DNA of 64,000 nucleotides, taken from contig PTFA01000035.1 of NCBI GenBank assembly GCA_003342895.1, positions 5,784,976-5,848,975 of the forward strand, written 5' to 3'. A model generated the notes under the pieces. That model did not search any database. It saw only the letters and a list, made by a program, of their open reading frames with translations, and was not told the DNA's origin. Of the stretch, positions 1 through 9,145 are shown in pieces; within the stretch, counting starts at the first letter, position 1, and every line of letters begins with the position of its first letter. Source of the stretch: Casuarius casuarius. Taxonomy: Eukaryota; Chordata; Aves; Casuariiformes; Casuariidae. Made by a program: the position numbers and the translations under genes.

Positions 1-406
1 CCTTCTTCAATTGGAAGGTACATATGCAACATAATCAAATCATCCTCAATCATCATCTTGTTGAAATAAATAAGCTTCAAGTCTTTTGCTGTAAGACATA
101 TTTTCATACTTGAATGTTTTCTATATCAGCTCTGATTTTTTTTTTTAACTTTCCTACTAAAAAGCAGAAACTAGAATTGCATTTGCTGAAATAAATAATG
201 AAACACTATTTTCTCTAGGAAACTAAAAATCCCATGGAAGGAGAGAGAATCTTTCTTCAGTTTTGCTCTTACAGAAGTTGAGTGGCCTGGGAGGCTTAAA
301 GTACACAGTTCGGTGAGACTATCCATTTAGATAACTGGGCTCAAGAAATTTGTATTAGAAAGTATGTAAATACAGTTTGGAATCAGAGATCTCATGCAAG
401 AGGGGG

Positions 407-424
407 AAAAAAAAAAAAAAAAAA
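407..424 (+). repeat. Poly(A) run, 18 nt
   Basis: Uninterrupted A tract preceded by GGGGG. No retroelement body or target-site duplication was recognised beside it, so it is listed only as a mononucleotide repeat. Confidence 0.9.
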
Positions 425-1714
425 CCAACTGTCCTTAGAGAACTCGGCAGAGGAAGGATAGGCTTCTGGTTTAGCCAGCTGGCTTGTGTTGGTGAGGTCC
501 TGTTTTGATCCTTGGGTTTTCCACTTGCCCCCTATGACCTTGTTCAAACCTCTACCCATTTGCAGAAGGAGAAGATGATGTTCTCCTCCCAGGTCCTGTC
601 CCTAGTGGCTTGTGTATTGCAGAGATCCAAGTGAGCAAGGCCCAAGCCATGCCTGGTGGGCCAAACTCAGTAGGGGACATGCTGTTTGGCCCAGTTTTCC
701 ATTTCAGAGGAGAGAGGGAAGGTCTGTTTGGACAGAAGTCCTGGTGCATTTTGAAAGCTGAACATAGCAGTTTTAAAACCTATGTGCCCGCATCCCTGTC
801 CCTGCAGGGAGGAGGAGTGGACAGGGCTGGAGACTTTGTGTGCGTGTGTGCGTGCTGACACTCAGAGATGAGGCCATAAAGGGGGGAATCCTGAACCTGG
901 ACACCAACGGCTGGAGATGTCAAGACTGGATCATTCCCATGCCTTAGGGATGATGTCTGTGGAAAGCTTGCCATAAAGCGGTGAGGTTCTGGATGCCAGG
1001 ATTAGCCAAAATTAATCCCAGCATGCTTCTTGTAGAAATAAACCCTCCTTTTCTGTGATTTGTATAAGTAATATTCTGCTAGTGACAGCATCCTGGATGG
1101 TAAGAAGTTCAAGTTCTCGGTGTTGCAGACAATTGTTTACTTAGCAGAAATTTTCATCCCATGATATGTGCATGCAAGTTGGCCTCTTCCTCTAATCCCA
1201 CTTCTGAGTGCTGGACTGCATTTTATTATTTTTAATTGAAATAGACTGGAAGGATTTATTTGGAGGTGAAAACTCCGTGGAGAGCCTATGTGATGGGAGA
1301 TGACGGAAAACATAAGTTGATTTGCAGAGTTTGAAAGCTTGACCTTTCATCCTGGGCCGAAGGGCTCCAACAAAAGATCTGGTAGGTGTTGCTGATAGGT
1401 TAGGGGAAGGTTTGAACTGTAAGTCCTCCCAACTCTCCTAGTCTAAGAAGGAAGAGTTTCCTCCTGCAACAGGTGTGAGTGAGTGACATGCAAAGAGGGG
1501 AAATAAGCCCTTCTTTCTCTTATTCTTCAAGTGCATATCAAACGGGAGCCCCTCTGTTAAGTGTGCTGCTCCTCTCTCCTTTTACAATGCAGTACACTGT
1601 CAGATCAGATAGTCTATTTATATTACTTTGGAATGGAGAAGAATAAAGGCAGCTTCTATAGAGAAGGACTTGAAAAGGCTCCATTCGTTTTTCATCAGAG
1701 CTGCTGGAAACCTT

Positions 1715-1729
1715 CCCCCCCCCCCCCCC
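1715..1729 (+). repeat. Poly(C) run, 15 nt
   Basis: Uninterrupted C tract. Such runs are error-prone in sequencing, so its exact length should be treated with caution. Confidence 0.85.
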
Positions 1730-3436
1730 TTCCCCAGTCCCACCCCCAAAGTGCTCACCTCTTCCTTTGTCAAGGAAGTGTCAGATTTGACACCTTTGCA
1801 GTAAGGTACAGAAATGCAAATGGAGAAATCCAGCAACACCTAATCAGAGGATGTAAACTTTCTGTGAACCTAATTTGTGGATTAAAAAAAAGCCTTATTG
1901 CTAACACATTTCTAAAATGCTTTTGACACTTTTAAAAAAACCTAATAGTAGCATTGCTTTGACCTAGCTTTTTCTTTTTAACTAATAAAGGATTGAGAAT
2001 TGCATGCAGAAAGGTCTGTTATCTGGCTGTGGCTCTTCCTAGCCATCCTGGCTTTCGGAAAGCAGATAGCTTGGTAGTTGGCCATCCAGCCTTAGCCAGC
2101 ATGCTCCCAGCTCCCTGTGTGTTGGCTGCTGCAGCCACAGGGGTGAGACATGCCCAGGTCCCCAGCTCTGGCAGAGCACACATGTGTCTCAGCTGTGCAG
2201 GGAGCACACATGGGCCCACAGCCCTGTGAGTTGCCCAGCTGTGGGAAGACCAGCACCCCTTGCAGCAATACACCAGCAGCACGTAAGTGGATAAAAGCAT
2301 CACTGGGAGGGGGGCAGCTAGCTCTGATTCTCCAGGGCCAATACAGAAAAAGCCGTTGTGTAGGTCTGTGGTGTTGCTTGATAAAGGTGGGGACACAGAT
2401 TGACTCGACTGCCAGCTACAGCACCCACTGCTGAAGGAAAGCTGGCACTTCTATGTTGACTCTGGGCTGTGTTTCTGTCAGTGAAGTGTCAGGGTTTGCA
2501 CTTGCTTTCACAGGAGAGTTACAGAAGAGCCCTAACTTGGGAGTCTTTCATCTCATGGAAATGAAGCCAAGCTGGGCTGCCTCTGGTGTCCCTGCGGCCC
2601 TACCTGCAGTGGAGGGGCTGTGGCTGACCTGGGAACGGCCCTGAATGTCGACCCCGGGAGGAAGATGGCTCAGGGAAGTGTCCGCAGCCCAGCCCCGCTG
2701 CATCTGTATCGGTGCTTGCAGTGAGCTGCCAGGGGTGGGGGCCGGGCACAGCTGTGTACTGCCTCCAGCCCTGCCTCTCTGCAGCTGGGTACCCAGCTCC
2801 AAAGGCAGGCTGTCCGCCTCTCCCTCCTTGGATGTGCTGGGAGCTGCTGCTGTGGATGTATTGAGGAAACAGGCTGCGGCTTTACCTCCCTTTTGAGACC
2901 ACCTCAGAGAGTAAGGGGCATTTGCTAGACATGAAAGGCCAGGGGCTGTCTTAGGGTTGTCAGCAGGGTAACATATCGCAATGCATAACGTATGAACCGC
3001 CCTTCATTACTGTGGGGTAGTCATCTGCACTAACTGAGCAAAGACAGAGTGAAATATTAAACACTACATGATACTTGAGGGAAGAGGCTTTATAAAAATA
3101 AAACCCAGCCTTGCACTGGGACTAGAGAGACAAACTCACTCAAAGGTCATCTTGTGTGTAGGGTGTTACTTTTAGTGCAAGTGTCCCAGGCTGCTCCTTC
3201 ATTTACACTTCAAAACACTCAACTCCCTCCCTAAAGCAGAAAGGTCATTACAGCAGCTCTCACCTCCCTTTGCTGAGCTGGTTTTTGCCCTTCTCCCCAG
3301 TTCAAAGAGAATTTAGCACAAAAAGGGGGGAGGGAAGCTACACAAGTCTGATGGTCATCTTTGAATAGGAACACCCACCTCAGGTAACTTAAAATTACAA
3401 AGAAGTAGTCTACCAGTAACAGTTTCCACTTTTTTT

Positions 3437-3442
3437 TTTATT
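3437..3442 (-). terminator. Poly(A) signal AATAAA of the small ORF
   Basis: On the minus strand AATAAA lies about 50 nt past the stop of the 76-codon ORF, in a position that fits a very short 3' UTR. It runs straight into a genome-encoded run of about ten A. A GT-rich stretch expected downstream of a cleavage site is not obvious. Confidence 0.5.
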
Positions 3443-3490
3443 CCATAAGGTTGTTAACAAAGGAAAGTTACATTTCTAGTACCTGGTAGT

Positions 3491-3721
3491 TCAGTTGCTT
3501 CCTTCCTTGCTTGTTCTATGTTTGTGATCTTCTATGTATTTAACAACTTTACAATCCTTTCTTTTTACAATCAGCCCTGTGAAAGGTAGTATCACAGCAT
3601 AAATAGCCTGCATCTTCCAAAAATGAGGAACAGGGGAGGTGTCAAAGCTCATGTACAGGAATGCTGAAGCCCCACAGGCGCCCAGCAGTATTTTCTTTTG
3701 AAGAATACTTTCCAAACCCAT
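3491..3721 (-). CDS. Unrecognised 76-aa small membrane-type protein
   Basis: I do not recognise the family. The predicted protein has two hydrophobic segments, about residues 10-25 (ILLGACGASAFLYMSF) and 36-55 (the MQAIYAVILPFTGLIV stretch). The second is followed by a basic KRKD cluster and a charged tail (EDHKHRTSKEGSN). This suggests a small hairpin membrane protein, perhaps mitochondrial or ER; that is inference. The ATG context GCAATGG is good (G at -3, G at +4), and an in-frame TGA lies five codons upstream, so the frame starts here or at a splice acceptor. A plausible acceptor (pyrimidine-rich stretch, then GACTAG) ends at 3730, placing the exon start at 3729. AATAAA follows the stop by about 50 nt. 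It lies about 0.4 kb beyond the HES6 poly(A) signal on the same strand. A retrocopy is the main alternative. Confidence 0.55.
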   Translation of the reverse strand: MGLESILQKKILLGACGASAFLYMSFDTSPVPHFWKMQAIYAVILPFTGLIVKRKDCKVVKYIEDHKHRTSKEGSN

Positions 3722-3729
3722 TGCACCCT

Positions 3730-3769
3730 CTAGTCAACTTTGCATTGAACAGCAGGGGAAAAAATAGAA
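3730..3769 (-). other. Candidate 3' splice site upstream of the small ORF
   Basis: Read on the minus strand, a pyrimidine-rich stretch (TTCTATTTTTTCCCCTGCTG) is followed about 20 nt later by GACTAG, with ATG nine bases after the AG. This could join a non-coding 5' exon lying further upstream, which would have to sit in or beyond HES6. The first exon was not identified. Confidence 0.35.
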
Positions 3770-4149
3770 TTAAACTGAAGTCATGCCTCAGGAGAGTATT
3801 TGCCTAGCCCTTCTGAAGTTAGGGCTGCAGCTGTATGAACACCACCTCCAGAAGGGAGAGGGAGTAGAGTAGGCTTGAAACTTGGCATCCAGATAAACTA
3901 GCCAAGAAATCTATGTCCTAACCTACCACAGCAGTAGGTTGCTCACTGCAATGACCTAAGTATCTTCCAGTACTAAACAAAAGCAACATTTGAATTCCAA
4001 TACTTGAGCTAACAATGCTTAGTACGAGAATTAAGTGCTTAATTACCAGCATTGTTTCCACAACACCTACATACTTTTGTTATCAGCTAACACTAGGGAA
4101 GTGTAAATTCTAAGATGAGAAGTATATCACACTCCAAAATACATGCAAT
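3770..4149. other. Spacer between small ORF and HES6 3' end
   Basis: AT-rich, no ORF of note, no repeat recognised. It holds the expected cleavage zone of HES6 at its upper edge. If the small ORF is spliced, this stretch is part of its intron. Confidence 0.5.
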
Positions 4150-4169
4150 CACTTGTGAATTCAATATTT

Positions 4170-4175
4170 TTTATT
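4170..4175 (-). terminator. HES6: HES6 poly(A) signal
   Basis: Minus-strand AATAAA about 750 nt past the HES6 stop. I found no earlier canonical AATAAA or ATTAAA on the minus strand between 4176 and 4922, so this is the likely end of the mRNA, with cleavage near 4150. Confidence 0.7.
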
Positions 4176-4922
4176 AAAGATTAAAAATAAAAACATTTGA
4201 CACCCAAATATACATAAAGTCACAATAAACTCAGCTGTGCTAAAAGCAAAATGTGCATAAAGACACTCATTTCTAAAAGGCACCCTGCCACCAATATTTT
4301 AAATGTTCATCTAATTTCAACAGGTTTCTAGTTGTCTCTTCCTTCACTGAAGGTGAGACTCTAGACCACTACTGAATAAAGATGCTAACCACACCAACCC
4401 CTTTCAGGGATCTTTGCTATCACTAGAACACTTAAAACTGTGCATGCATACCTCTCATGGAGTTAACTGTCAGGACTTAAAATGCACAAGGGCTTTTTCT
4501 TCAGAGAAAAAGGTAGTGATATTCAGGCCATTTATAAGGGCCAAGAGAAAGCAACAGGGTTATGAAATAACTGCTGTGCATCCACCAAAAGAGCTTTGCT
4601 ACTAAAGAACAACCCATCCTCCCCCCCAGCCCCTCCCCAAACTCTTGTAAAAATAACCCCAAGTTACAAAATGCTGCGCACACACACACGCGCGCACACA
4701 CACACGCACACGCAGATGAAATGTTAACACGTTTAACTATTAGCCTGTCAGGGTGTGACAGCGTAGGAGTGCCACTGCTGCAGTCCTGAAGCACAGCGAT
4801 GCCTGACGCGCGCTCGTGCGCCGCCCGCGGTCCCCCGCGCCGCTCGACGGCCGCAGGAGAGCGCGGTGCCCGGGCCCTCTCTCGGCTAGGTAGGTCTGCG
4901 TTGATTCCCCTCCGCTCCACCG
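4176..4922 (-). other. HES6: HES6 3' UTR
   Basis: The stretch from the stop codon to the poly(A) signal, about 750 nt. It changes abruptly from GC-rich next to the stop (about 4800-4922, tail of the CpG island) to AT-rich beyond 4600. It contains a CA/CG dinucleotide repeat. Open frames running through it are not supported as coding. Confidence 0.65.
4679..4713. repeat. (CA)n/(CG)n microsatellite in HES6 3' UTR
   Basis: Imperfect CA repeat with internal CGCGCG and CGCACACG interruptions. In the HES6 message it reads as a GU-rich tract, likely length-polymorphic. Confidence 0.9.
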
Positions 4923-5910
4923 TTACCAGGGTCGCCACATGGATTTGGAAAAGCTAGGGGAAGGCATGCCGCGCGTCCGGGAAGCGTCCAGCCCGTCCGC
5001 CGCGGTCTGGCCGGGCTCGGCCTCCGTCTCCTCCGAGTCGGAGCAGGTCTCCTCGCCGGAGGAGGGCGAGAGCGCCGAGGCGGGCAGCGCCAGGCCCAGG
5101 GCGGCCTCGGCCGGCGGGGCCAGCACCTCACCGCCGGGCCAGGGCCCCGAGCCCGGCCCCAGCGAGGGCTCGGCCAAAGCGTCCGCGATGAGGTCCTGGA
5201 AGGCGCCCTCGTTGAGGGGCATGGACTCTAGCAGGTGGTTGAGCAGCTCGGCGGCCGTGGTGGCGTCGATGCCGGGGCAGCTGGAGACGAAGGTGTGCAC
5301 CTCGTGCATGCACTGGATGTAGCCGGCGGCGAAGCGCTCGCTGGCCTCGCGGTGCAGCCGCCCGCCCTCTGCGGCGCCCGCGGCCCCGGGGGAGACACAG
5401 AGGGGAGCGCCGTGAGGGGCGGGCGGCCGCGCCGGGCCCCCGCGCCGCCGCGGCCCGCCCCGCCGCCGGCACTCACCCCGCGAGCGGCCCTCCAGCACGG
5501 CCTGCACGCGCCGCACCGTCAGCTCCAGCACCTCCGCGTTCTCCAGCTTGGCCTGGAACTGCCGCCGCGCGGCCCCGCCGTCAGCGCGCGCCGCGCCGCC
5601 CCGGGCCGCCTCCAGCCGGCCCGAGCCGGCGCGAACCGGCGCGGCCCCGCCGCCCGCCCGCCGCGCTCACCTCGCTGTCAGCCAGCAGCAGCCGCAGCTC
5701 CTGCAGGCTCTCGTTAATCCGCGCCCGCCGCTTCTTCTCCACCAGCGGCTTCCTGGTCTGCGGGAACCAACAGCCGCGTCAGGGCACCGGCCGCGCCCGC
5801 CCGGCCCGGCGCGGCGCCGCCCCGCTCACCTTCCTGTCCCCCTTGGCCTCGAAGAAGTCGTCGTCCTCCCGCGGCGAGCGGCCCTTGCCGGGCCGGAAGG
5901 ACGGAGCCAT
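4923..5910 (-). CDS. HES6: HES6, bHLH-Orange transcription cofactor (four exons, 231 aa)
   Basis: Coding exons are 5830-5910, 5671-5757, 5477-5558 and 4923-5368. All splice sites are GT-AG, intron phases are 0, 0 and 1, and the parts join to 696 nt with stop. Residues 28-79 form the bHLH, with basic region RKPLVEKKRRARIN at 29-42; residues 91-134 form the Orange domain (core GYIQCMHEVH at 99-108); an acidic Ser-rich patch (EETCSDSEETEAE) lies at 189-201; WRPW is at 228-231. The helix-loop-helix is two residues shorter between KPL and KLE than in the second HES gene here, as expected for HES6. From family knowledge, HES6 is nuclear, binds Groucho/TLE through WRPW, antagonises HES1-type repressors and promotes neuronal and muscle differentiation. 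The start ATG has a strong context (GCCATGG). The upstream frame stays open through a GGCTC repeat, so an N-terminal extension cannot be excluded by a stop codon. Introns of 72-112 nt make this an unusually compact vertebrate gene. Confidence 0.95.
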
Positions 5911-5915
5911 GGCCC

Positions 5916-5984
5916 GAGCCGAGCCGAGCCGAGCCGAGCCGAGCCGAGCCGAGCCGAGCCGAGCCGAGCCGAGCCGAGCCGAGC
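5916..5984 (-). repeat. (GGCTC)13 pentanucleotide repeat in HES6 5' UTR
   Basis: On the plus strand GAGCC is repeated 13 times without interruption (5916-5980), followed by a partial unit. On the HES6 strand it is (GGCTC)n, starting about 6 nt upstream of the ATG and filling over half of the predicted 5' UTR. Read in the HES6 frame it encodes repeats of RLGSA with no stop. It is likely length-polymorphic and GC-structured in the mRNA. Confidence 0.95.
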
Positions 5985-6040
5985 GCCGCTGCTCGCCCGG
6001 CGGCGCCGCTTCCCCGCCCCCGCCCTGCGCGCCCGCCCTA

Positions 6041-6078
6041 CATATAGCTTCTGATTTGCATGTCAATGAGCCCATTGG
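6041..6078 (-). promoter_or_regulatory. HES6: HES6 core promoter: CCAAT, octamer, TATA
   Basis: On the minus strand, in order: CCAAT (6074-6078), the octamer ATGCAAAT (6054-6061), a 7-nt spacer, then the TATA-like TATATG (6041-6046). The TATA element lies about 136 nt before the ATG, which predicts transcription start near 6016 and a 5' UTR of about 105 nt. The same octamer-7 nt-TATA arrangement occurs at the second HES gene. Confidence 0.7.
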
Positions 6079-6119
6079 CCGCGCCGCGCGGGGCGAAGCC
6101 GGAGCGTCGGGTGAATGGG

Positions 6120-6124
6120 CCAAT
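6120..6124 (+). promoter_or_regulatory. Second CCAAT box upstream of HES6
   Basis: Plus-strand GGGCCAATGGG, oriented opposite to the proximal CCAAT at 6074-6078 and about 45 nt from it. A facing pair of NF-Y type sites in a CpG island is compatible with bidirectional promoter activity. Sequence beyond is lost in the assembly gap. Confidence 0.5.
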
Positions 6125-6137
6125 GGGCGGCGAGCGC

Positions 6138-6234
6138 NNNNNNNNNNNNNNNNNNNNNNNNNNNNNNNNNNNNNNNNNNNNNNNNNNNNNNNNNNNNNNN
6201 NNNNNNNNNNNNNNNNNNNNNNNNNNNNNNNNNN
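6138..6234. other. Assembly gap (97 N)
   Basis: Unsequenced bases in the middle of the HES6 CpG island, about 60 nt upstream of the proximal CCAAT. Any upstream control elements of HES6 in this stretch are missing. Confidence 1.
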
Positions 6235-6295
6235 CGACATGGCGGCGGCGGCGGGGGCCGGGCCGCCCCGGGGGCTGCCGCCCTCCGTCCGTTAG
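6235..6295 (+). promoter_or_regulatory. YY1-like GACATGGCGGC motif with an 18-codon ORF, divergent from HES6
   Basis: Plus-strand CGACATGGCGGCGG opens an 18-codon frame (MAAAAGAGPPRGLPPSVR, 6239-6295). ATGGCGGC next to a CpG-island start site is a common YY1-binding arrangement. The alanine/proline-rich peptide is too short and low-complexity to call a gene. The simplest reading is a divergent non-coding start site back to back with HES6. Confidence 0.25.
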
Positions 6296-6299
6296 GCGC

Positions 6300-8400
6300 C
6301 GCGGGGAGGAGGGGCGAGCGGCGGTTTGGGGCCTGGCTCTGGGCCCCCGCGGCAGCGCCGGTGGCAGTGCGCCCGAAATGGGTGGCGCACGCGGGCGTAA
6401 AAAACGAAAAAATAGAGATTTTTTTTCAATTGTTTGAAAATTATTTCGGGTGCTTTATTTGTGAAAGCAGGAATGTTTAAGCGCAGGGCGCTTAGAAGTG
6501 GCACAGTGGTGACCTCCCCGTAGGGGCAGGTGAGCTTTGCGGTAGAGCTGCCGTGGGTGATTGGCCCGTTTTCAGGGGGTTTTTGAGGGTTTTGGCAGCA
6601 GCGCGGAGAAGGGGAGAGCGCAGGTGCCTCGGGGGGGAAAGGGCCGGCTCCCCGCCGCGGCGGCAGTGCCTGCCCTGTCCTCGAAAGCACTCGCGCAAAT
6701 CGGTCACCTTCCAGAAAAAAAAAAAACAAAAAAACGTTCAAACCCTGAAAAATGTGTGTGGTGTGTCCCGGTCTCTTAGTGGCGCGCAGCCGTCCCCGCG
6801 GGTGTTGCTGGGGAGCGCGGCACGTCGTGGCTGTCCCCGCAGCGCTCAGCAGCACGCCCGCCGTCGGAGGCACGGGAAGGGGAGCAGCTATCACAGCAAT
6901 CTGGGCGTGAAAACGGCGATTCGTATGTCAGCAGGAAACTGCTGGCGTCTGAGCGTTTGAGGCAAAAGATCCGTCCTTCGGTCTTTGCTTAATCAAAATT
7001 GCTCGAGTTTTTAAAGTTGGGCCGCCCCGCGACTCGATGGGATTTGAGTGTTTGCTTACGAAGACACGCTAATTTTAGATTTTGTAGCAGCAGTGCTTTA
7101 AATACCAGAACAGTTCTTCCATGATCAGCTAAAATGAGCTAACTTAACCACCCCCCTGTCTGGGGGGACGTTCTGGAGCCGGACGGGGGTTGCACCCGTT
7201 GGGGACAGCACAGGAGCTGCTGTCCGAGCGCCCGGCGCCGAGGGGAAATCGTCTCCCCCGTCCGCCGCTCTGCGCTCCACAGCCCTCCCCGGCCCTTTGC
7301 CTCGCTGCCGAGCGGAGCGAGAGGCCGGGGCAGCCTGGCTTTGTGCGTAACTTGATGCTGATGACAGTTGGCAGCTGCAGTTCCCCCAACAGACTGAATC
7401 AAATAAAAGCATTAGGGCTCGTCCCCAAGGAGAGCGACAGGTGTTCGCTCTTGCTCCTTTGTTTCCCTCTTTTTATTCTCCTCGGTAATGTATGTCATAT
7501 TTCTGCTGCCCGAGGAAACGAGAGACGCATCCCTGCCCGCATCGGCGTCGCAGACAGGCGCGGAGCCGCACGGGCCCTCCGCACATGCCTGCCTCTTTGT
7601 ACGTGTTCGGCATAACTTTGCTCCCTCTGCTCAGGGCTGCTGGTGCTTGTCTCCCCTTGAGCAGCCCAGTGCGGTGCCGCCGCGCGTTTTGTTGGTGGGG
7701 GGTTTTCCTGCCGCACCCCCCACCGAGGGGTCCGGTGCGAGCTGTGCGCGCTGTCCACGCGAGCGTGGCGGAGAAAGCGCCGGGTGCCCGGCAGCGCCCG
7801 GGCCCGTAGGGAAAGGCGCCATCGCAAGCGGTGCCGTTGGGCTCCCCCGACACGTTTCCGAGCTGTGCACCCGGGCGCTGCTTGCTGTTCTCGGTGGCTC
7901 CCCTAAGCGTTCCCCTTTCTCCGGTGCGGCAGTCCGCGTTCCCGGTTACAGATGCGTGTGCATTACCTCTTACTGATCTGCGTCTGTAGGTTGGTGTCTG
8001 ACTCGTCCCACGTGGTTCACTGGGTAATTCGCTCTGAGAAAGACCCGGCGAGCTCCTAGTCAGCTCCACCGTGACTTAATGCTGCTTTTCATCTTCAAAG
8101 TGCTGCATGAACACCCAGGCAGTGCTGCATAAACACCCAATACTTGTGTGATAAACGAGGGAGCTGGGGTAGAGGTGCTCAGCGCCGCGCTCGCCTGCCC
8201 GCAGCAGAGGAGAGCATCAGAGAGAGACCTGGAGCGCGGGACGTCCTGGCTGCAGGCCTGAGCTCAGACCGTGCAGCTTTCTGTATTACAGCTGACAACA
8301 GATTTGATTTTCAGAAAGGTACTTTTTTTCTTTCCTTTTCCTGTATCTTAAAGCAATGATGTCTGGATTTTGGCAAAGAGTTTGCTCTATAGGTGAAACA
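6300..8400. other. CpG-rich upstream region of HES6, no coding exon supported
   Basis: AT-rich between 6380 and 6480 and again at about 6900-7130, but CpG-dense at about 7150-7900 and 8150-8260. Both strands carry long open frames here, as expected of GC-rich DNA, and none shows a domain. There are E-boxes around 7365-7380 (CAGTTG, CAGCTG) and CAGGTG at 7438-7443. A distal promoter or enhancer is possible. An imperfect 22-nt tandem duplication lies at 8101-8139. Confidence 0.45.
8101..8139 (+). repeat. Short tandem duplication, 22-nt spacing
   Basis: TGCTGCATGAACACCCA at 8101-8117 recurs as TGCTGCATAAACACCCA at 8123-8139, with one mismatch. Confidence 0.8.
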
Positions 8401-8768
8401 TCTCACTGCATTAGACAGAAACAAAATTGGATGGTACCTGTGAATGCATGATTAAATCTGTCCCTCCGGCTCTGATGAACTCAATGCACCATATAACATG
8501 TAGTTGAAACTAGCTGATCTTTCCTTGATATGATTAATGCAGACTAAGCACAAATGTTGTTCAGGTCAGGTACATAACATTTTTATCTTTAAACAAGTAG
8601 AGACACCCGCGACTGCGTTTTGTGCCTCAGCTATTCATAGTTGGCCTAATGGGAGAAAAAAAAGACAATCGTAGGGATGCAAACTACAGCCAAGTAATGG
8701 ATGTTACAGTTTTGAGGGAGCCGTCTTTGTTCTGAACCAAAATTAGCTGTGTAATGCCAGCAGACATC

Positions 8769-8812
8769 TTTTTTTTATATATATATACACACACATATGT
8801 ATATACACACAT
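8769..8812. repeat. (TA)n(CA)n microsatellite
   Basis: Alternating TA and CA blocks with interruptions (ATATATAT then ACACACACATATGTATATACACACAT). Confidence 0.85.
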
Positions 8813-8984
8813 AAAAATGCATATGCACAACTACACTTTTAAAAAATGTACAGCAATGTATCAAAATGTACATAATCATGTGGTAAATGATGAACCCCAG
8901 AAGAGTCTGTAAGCAGGTTTTCCCTTCCAAGAAAACATGTTTTTTCCTAATGTATGTAATAAGAGACACTCAAACACTGTGTTT

Positions 8985-9145
8985 AATCTAGTGTAAATTC
9001 TGCTGATTTACACCAGACACATTGCACCCTTGTGAGGGCGTAAATTCAGTCTGGAAAGAAGGCAGGAGAAATAAAAGAGTGAGATTTGTTTCACGTCTCC
9101 TTCATTTTAGGGCCTAGTCCACAGTCCATTGAAGCTGGTGGTTCA
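8985..9145. repeat. Possible ancient sauropsid interspersed repeat
   Basis: Contains the near-palindrome TGTAAATTCTGCTGATTTACA and, further on, GGGCCTAGTCCACAGTCCATTGAAG. These resemble motifs I associate with old repeats common in turtle, crocodile and bird genomes. The family is not identified and divergence is high. Confidence 0.35.

Larger units (their letters stand above)
1..3430. other. Non-coding flank, no gene recognised
   Basis: I find no exon with a recognisable domain here. Open frames are short and overlap on both strands, and none has convincing splice sites joining it to another. Visible structure is limited to simple repeats: an 18-nt A run at 407-424, a short TG/CG tract at about 838-855, and a 15-nt C run at 1715-1729. 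The stretch probably belongs to the intergenic space beyond the 3' end of the HES6 locus. Confidence 0.6.
4800..6480. promoter_or_regulatory. HES6: CpG island covering HES6
   Basis: Very GC-rich, CpG-dense sequence spans the whole HES6 coding region, its 5' end and about 0.5 kb upstream, and is broken by the assembly gap at 6138-6234. CpG density falls sharply after about 6400 and then partly recovers at 7.1-7.9 kb. The boundaries are judged by eye. Confidence 0.85.

Noticed and set aside
5128..5722. Several long frames on both strands across HES6
   Set aside because: Shadows of the GC-rich HES6 exons in other frames; only the WRPW-ending frame matches the family.
5911..6072. N-terminally extended HES6 from an upstream in-frame ATG
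   Set aside because: That ATG (near 6072) lies above the TATA box, so it would not be in the predicted mRNA. Only near-cognate starts inside the 5' UTR remain possible.
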